Shown here: piece after piece, positions 6,150-8,941 of the stretch
Layout: each line of letters begins with the position of its first letter
Position numbering within the stretch: the stretch's first letter is position 1
Assembly: GCA_900754775.1 (NCBI GenBank)
Contig: CAAEDZ010000047.1
Location: forward strand, 1-8,941
Source of the DNA: Clostridia bacterium
Lineage (GTDB): Bacteria > Bacillota_A > Clostridia > Christensenellales > Aristaeellaceae
Length of the DNA: 8,941 bases
Direction of reading: 5' to 3'
Position numbers and translations under genes: made by a program
Notes under the pieces: generated by a model
What the model was told of the DNA's origin: nothing
Databases searched by the model: none
The model's input: the letters and a program-made list of their open reading frames with translations, nothing else

Positions 6150-6178
6150 AATATACTGCGCGCTGGCGCACTCGTCAA
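6150..6178 (-). promoter_or_regulatory. Promoter of the small Cys-rich gene
   Basis: On the minus strand, TTGACG (6173-6178), 17 nt, then TATATT (6150-6155), each 5 of 6 to sigma-A consensus. Transcription would start near 6143, about 28 nt before the ATG at 6115, which rules out the in-frame TTG at 6178 and makes the ATG at 6139 unlikely. This is one of the best promoter matches in the window. Confidence 0.7.
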
Positions 6179-6213
6179 GTAAAACCGATCGTTTCAAGCT
6201 GCCGGATACCCAC

Positions 6214-6251
6214 AAAAACCGCCCCGTCCTGCACATCGCAGAACGGGGCGG
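6214..6251 (-). terminator. Intrinsic terminator of pckA
   Basis: Read on the minus strand, a 14-bp stem (6251-6238 with 6232-6219, one U-G pair) closes a 5-nt loop and is followed by TTTTT. It lies 26 bp beyond the pckA stop codon. The wobble pair would be a C/A mismatch on the plus strand, which fits leftward use. Confidence 0.9.
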
Positions 6252-6277
6252 AAGTCTGTCTCTACGCTGCCTTCAGC

Positions 6278-7882
<1,605 letters not shown>

Positions 7883-7913
7883 CAAAAAATACCTCCTACC
7901 TTTCTCTATGAGT

Positions 7914-7922
7914 ATTATAGCA
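7914..7922 (-). promoter_or_regulatory. Extended -10 promoter of pckA
   Basis: On the minus strand, TGCTATAAT (7922-7914) is a perfect -10 box with the TGn extension. I find no -35 box at 16-18 nt; TTAACA lies 21 nt upstream, too far for normal spacing. Transcription would begin near 7907, about 25 nt before the ATG. Confidence 0.65.
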
Positions 7923-8185
7923 GTTTCCACGCCTTTGTGCTGTTAAGTTTTGAACAAATAGACGCTAAAACTTGTGCCTTTTTATCCCCCGCAGCGCCTG
8001 TGCCACAGGGCCTCTCCACAAGGGCCTTACATTCGTGTCAGAGGCGTGTCCGCGCTGCGGAAAACCTGTAAATAACGCGCGCAGTTTTCCATAGCTTCAA
8101 AATTCACGCAAAGCGGTCATATTTTCCCCAGACTGTGAATAGATTTAGGAATATGGACATTTATTTCAAATCTATTACAAAAACC
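7923..8185. other. Long intergenic region between pckA and the SleB-like gene
   Basis: About 260 bp between the two divergent promoters with no supported gene. It is visibly more AT-rich than the flanking coding DNA. AGGGCCT occurs twice near 8008-8030. Two short complementary pairs interleave, CTGCG (8055-8059) with CGCAG (8080-8084) and GGAAAAC (8059-8065) with GTTTTCC (8084-8090), so only one can form fully unless they fold as a pseudoknot. A 9-bp inverted repeat lies at 8138-8176. I cannot identify a known RNA family. Confidence 0.4.
8138..8176. repeat. Perfect 9-bp inverted repeat upstream of the SleB-like gene
   Basis: AATAGATTT (8138-8146) and AAATCTATT (8168-8176) are exact reverse complements with a 21-bp spacer, centre to centre 30 bp. 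The right arm ends 10 bp before the -35 box of the downstream promoter, a usual place for a regulator-binding site. No known operator is recognised. Confidence 0.45.
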
Positions 8186-8214
8186 TTGAAAACCGCAACA
8201 AACTGTGCTAGAAT
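8186..8214 (+). promoter_or_regulatory. Promoter of the SleB-like gene
   Basis: TTGAAA (8186-8191), 17 nt, then TAGAAT (8209-8214), with TGC directly before the -10 box as an extended element. Each box matches sigma-A consensus at 5 of 6 bases. Transcription would begin near 8221, 18 nt before the ATG. It looks like a vegetative promoter and not a forespore sigma-G one. Confidence 0.75.
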
Positions 8215-8238
8215 GCCGGAGAAGGGAGGGAGACGCGC

Positions 8239-8655
8239 ATGAAGAAGGCGGTAGTGTGTCTGGCGCTGCTGTTTTTGGCGATCGTCCTGCCCTCCCTGAG
8301 CTTCACGGAAGATCAGGAAACGGTGCTTCTGGCGCGCGCGGTCTACGCCGTGGCGCGCGACGAGAGCTACGAGGCAAAGCTGGCCGTGGCCTCCGCTGCG
8401 CTCAACCGCGTGGACGATCCGTGGCACCCGAACACGCTGCGGGGCGTATTGGAAGAAAAGCATCAGTTCCCCATCGGCAGCTATTACGACGCCGAGAGCC
8501 TCCTCGCCGCCCACGAGGCACTCGCCGGACGCCGCAATTTGCCCGTGGACGTGATGTACTTTCACAGCGCCGCCGGCGCGTCGCGCTGGGACGACACGTA
8601 TCTCTACCGAACGATCGGCGGCCTGTCCTTCTACACGCGCGACGGCAACCGCTGA
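8239..8655 (+). CDS. Secreted SleB-like cell-wall hydrolase family protein, catalytic Glu missing
   Basis: A 138-residue protein with a signal peptide at about 1-21 (MKK, then a hydrophobic run, VLPSLS) and one SleB/Hydrolase_2-like domain. The domain is seen in LLARAVYAVARDESYEAKLAVASAALNRV (30-58), PNTLRGVLEE (64-73), QFPIG at 76-80, SLLAAHEALAG at 87-97, and the C-terminal half with MYFHSA and a strand-rich GGLSFYTRDG end. SleB enzymes cleave peptidoglycan, classically spore cortex. The family core reads EARGE, whose first Glu is catalytic; here it is VARDE, so V38 sits at the catalytic position while E42 is kept. It may therefore be inactive, act by binding, or use another residue. The ATG is preceded by GGGAGGGAG. 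It has its own promoter and terminator, so it is monocistronic. The family call is good; the activity is uncertain. Confidence 0.8.
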   Translation: MKKAVVCLALLFLAIVLPSLSFTEDQETVLLARAVYAVARDESYEAKLAVASAALNRVDDPWHPNTLRGVLEEKHQFPIGSYYDAESLLAAHEALAGRRNLPVDVMYFHSAAGASRWDDTYLYRTIGGLSFYTRDGNR

Positions 8656-8665
8656 ACGACGATCT

Positions 8666-8692
8666 CCCCGGCCACGCGCCGGGGCTTTTTCT
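8666..8692 (+). terminator. Intrinsic terminator of the SleB-like gene
   Basis: CCCCGGC (8666-8672) pairs perfectly with GCCGGGG (8678-8684) around a 5-nt loop, followed by CTTTTTCT. It lies 10 bp after the stop codon and only about 17 bp before the start of the next gene. I see no clear promoter for that gene between them, so some readthrough may feed it. Confidence 0.85.
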
Positions 8693-8709
8693 ATGGAGGA
8701 AAGAAACGC

Positions 8710-8941
8710 ATGCAATGGCTGGATGCGGTCAACGCGCGCGCAAAGCGCAAAAACAAGGTGCTGTTCATGCCCGATGACGCCATTTTTGACGCCCTCGCGC
8801 CGCTGACGGAGCGGGCGGGGCGCCGCGCCCTCGTCCTCTGGGCGCTGTCTCTGGCGGAGGAAGCGCTGCCCCGCCTGCGGGCGCTGCTGCCGGGGGAGAC
8901 GCGCCCCATGGACGCCGTGCGCCTTGCGCGTCAGTGGAGCC
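8710..8941 (+). CDS. Imm-5-like putative immunity-family protein, N-terminal part only
   Basis: A frame opens at the ATG at 8710 and runs off the right edge with 77 complete codons. ATGGAGGAAAG about 10 nt upstream supplies a GGAGG ribosome binding site. The start MQWLDAVNARAKRKNKV is followed by LVLWALSLAEEALPRLRALL at about residues 41-60 and then GETRPMDAVRLARQWS at 62-77. The order WAL-x-LAEE, then RPxDAVRLARQW, matches proteins annotated as putative immunity (Imm-5-like), helical proteins whose partners are mostly unknown and which often occur without a toxin gene. No toxin is visible here, though the downstream side is cut off. I see no signal peptide. The family call rests on memory of the motif and not on a search. 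Confidence 0.6.
   Translation, partial: MQWLDAVNARAKRKNKVLFMPDDAIFDALAPLTERAGRRALVLWALSLAEEALPRLRALLPGETRPMDAVRLARQWS

Noticed and set aside
8116..8150. Sigma-E-like -35 element (TCATATT) upstream of the SleB-like gene
   Set aside because: No good matching -10 box is found at the right spacing, and a strong sigma-A-type promoter lies closer to the gene.

Overview
The window suggests a GC-rich member of the Clostridia, probably a gut-type lineage such as Oscillospirales or Christensenellales. The grounds are strong purine-rich AGGAGG-type ribosome binding sites, sigma-A-type promoters with short AT-rich boxes in otherwise GC-rich DNA, an ATP-type PEP carboxykinase, a SleB-family cell-wall hydrolase relative, a short Xre regulator of a type common in clostridia, and a small Cys-rich protein of a style I associate with clostridia. 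The taxonomic placement is inference.

Layout. 1-245: no convincing gene, a few GC-rich hairpins. 246-701 (-): DIP1984-family protein with its own promoter. 804-1109 (-): small Xre-family HTH regulator followed by a good intrinsic terminator. 1174-2160 (-) asd and 2207-3355 (-) hom form a leftward pair that may read on into the regulator. 3356-3478: a compact divergent promoter region in which the leftward hom promoter and the rightward thrC promoter overlap. 3479-4948 (+) thrC and 4945-5826 (+) thrB are translationally coupled. 5913-6115 (-): a previously unlisted small Cys-rich gene with its own promoter and terminator, whose reading frame is broken by one base at a GGGAAAA heptamer. 6278-7882 (-): pckA with an extended -10 promoter and a strong terminator. 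7883-8238: a long, relatively AT-rich intergenic region. 8239-8655 (+): a secreted SleB-like protein that lacks the expected catalytic glutamate, with promoter and terminator. 8710 to the edge (+): start of a probable Imm-5-like protein.

How the genes work together. asd, hom, thrB and thrC encode the path from aspartyl phosphate to threonine (aspartate semialdehyde, homoserine, O-phosphohomoserine, threonine). Aspartokinase is not in the window. The two operons diverge from one control region, so homoserine supply and its conversion to threonine can be adjusted together. The hom product has a shortened C-terminal tail where a full ACT domain would normally lie, so feedback by threonine may be altered or absent. 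pckA links oxaloacetate and PEP but is a separate transcription unit. Most of the window is ordinary primary metabolism. The points worth a second look are the frame-disrupted small gene, the SleB-like protein without its catalytic Glu, the overlapping divergent promoters with short repeats, and the shortened Hom tail.
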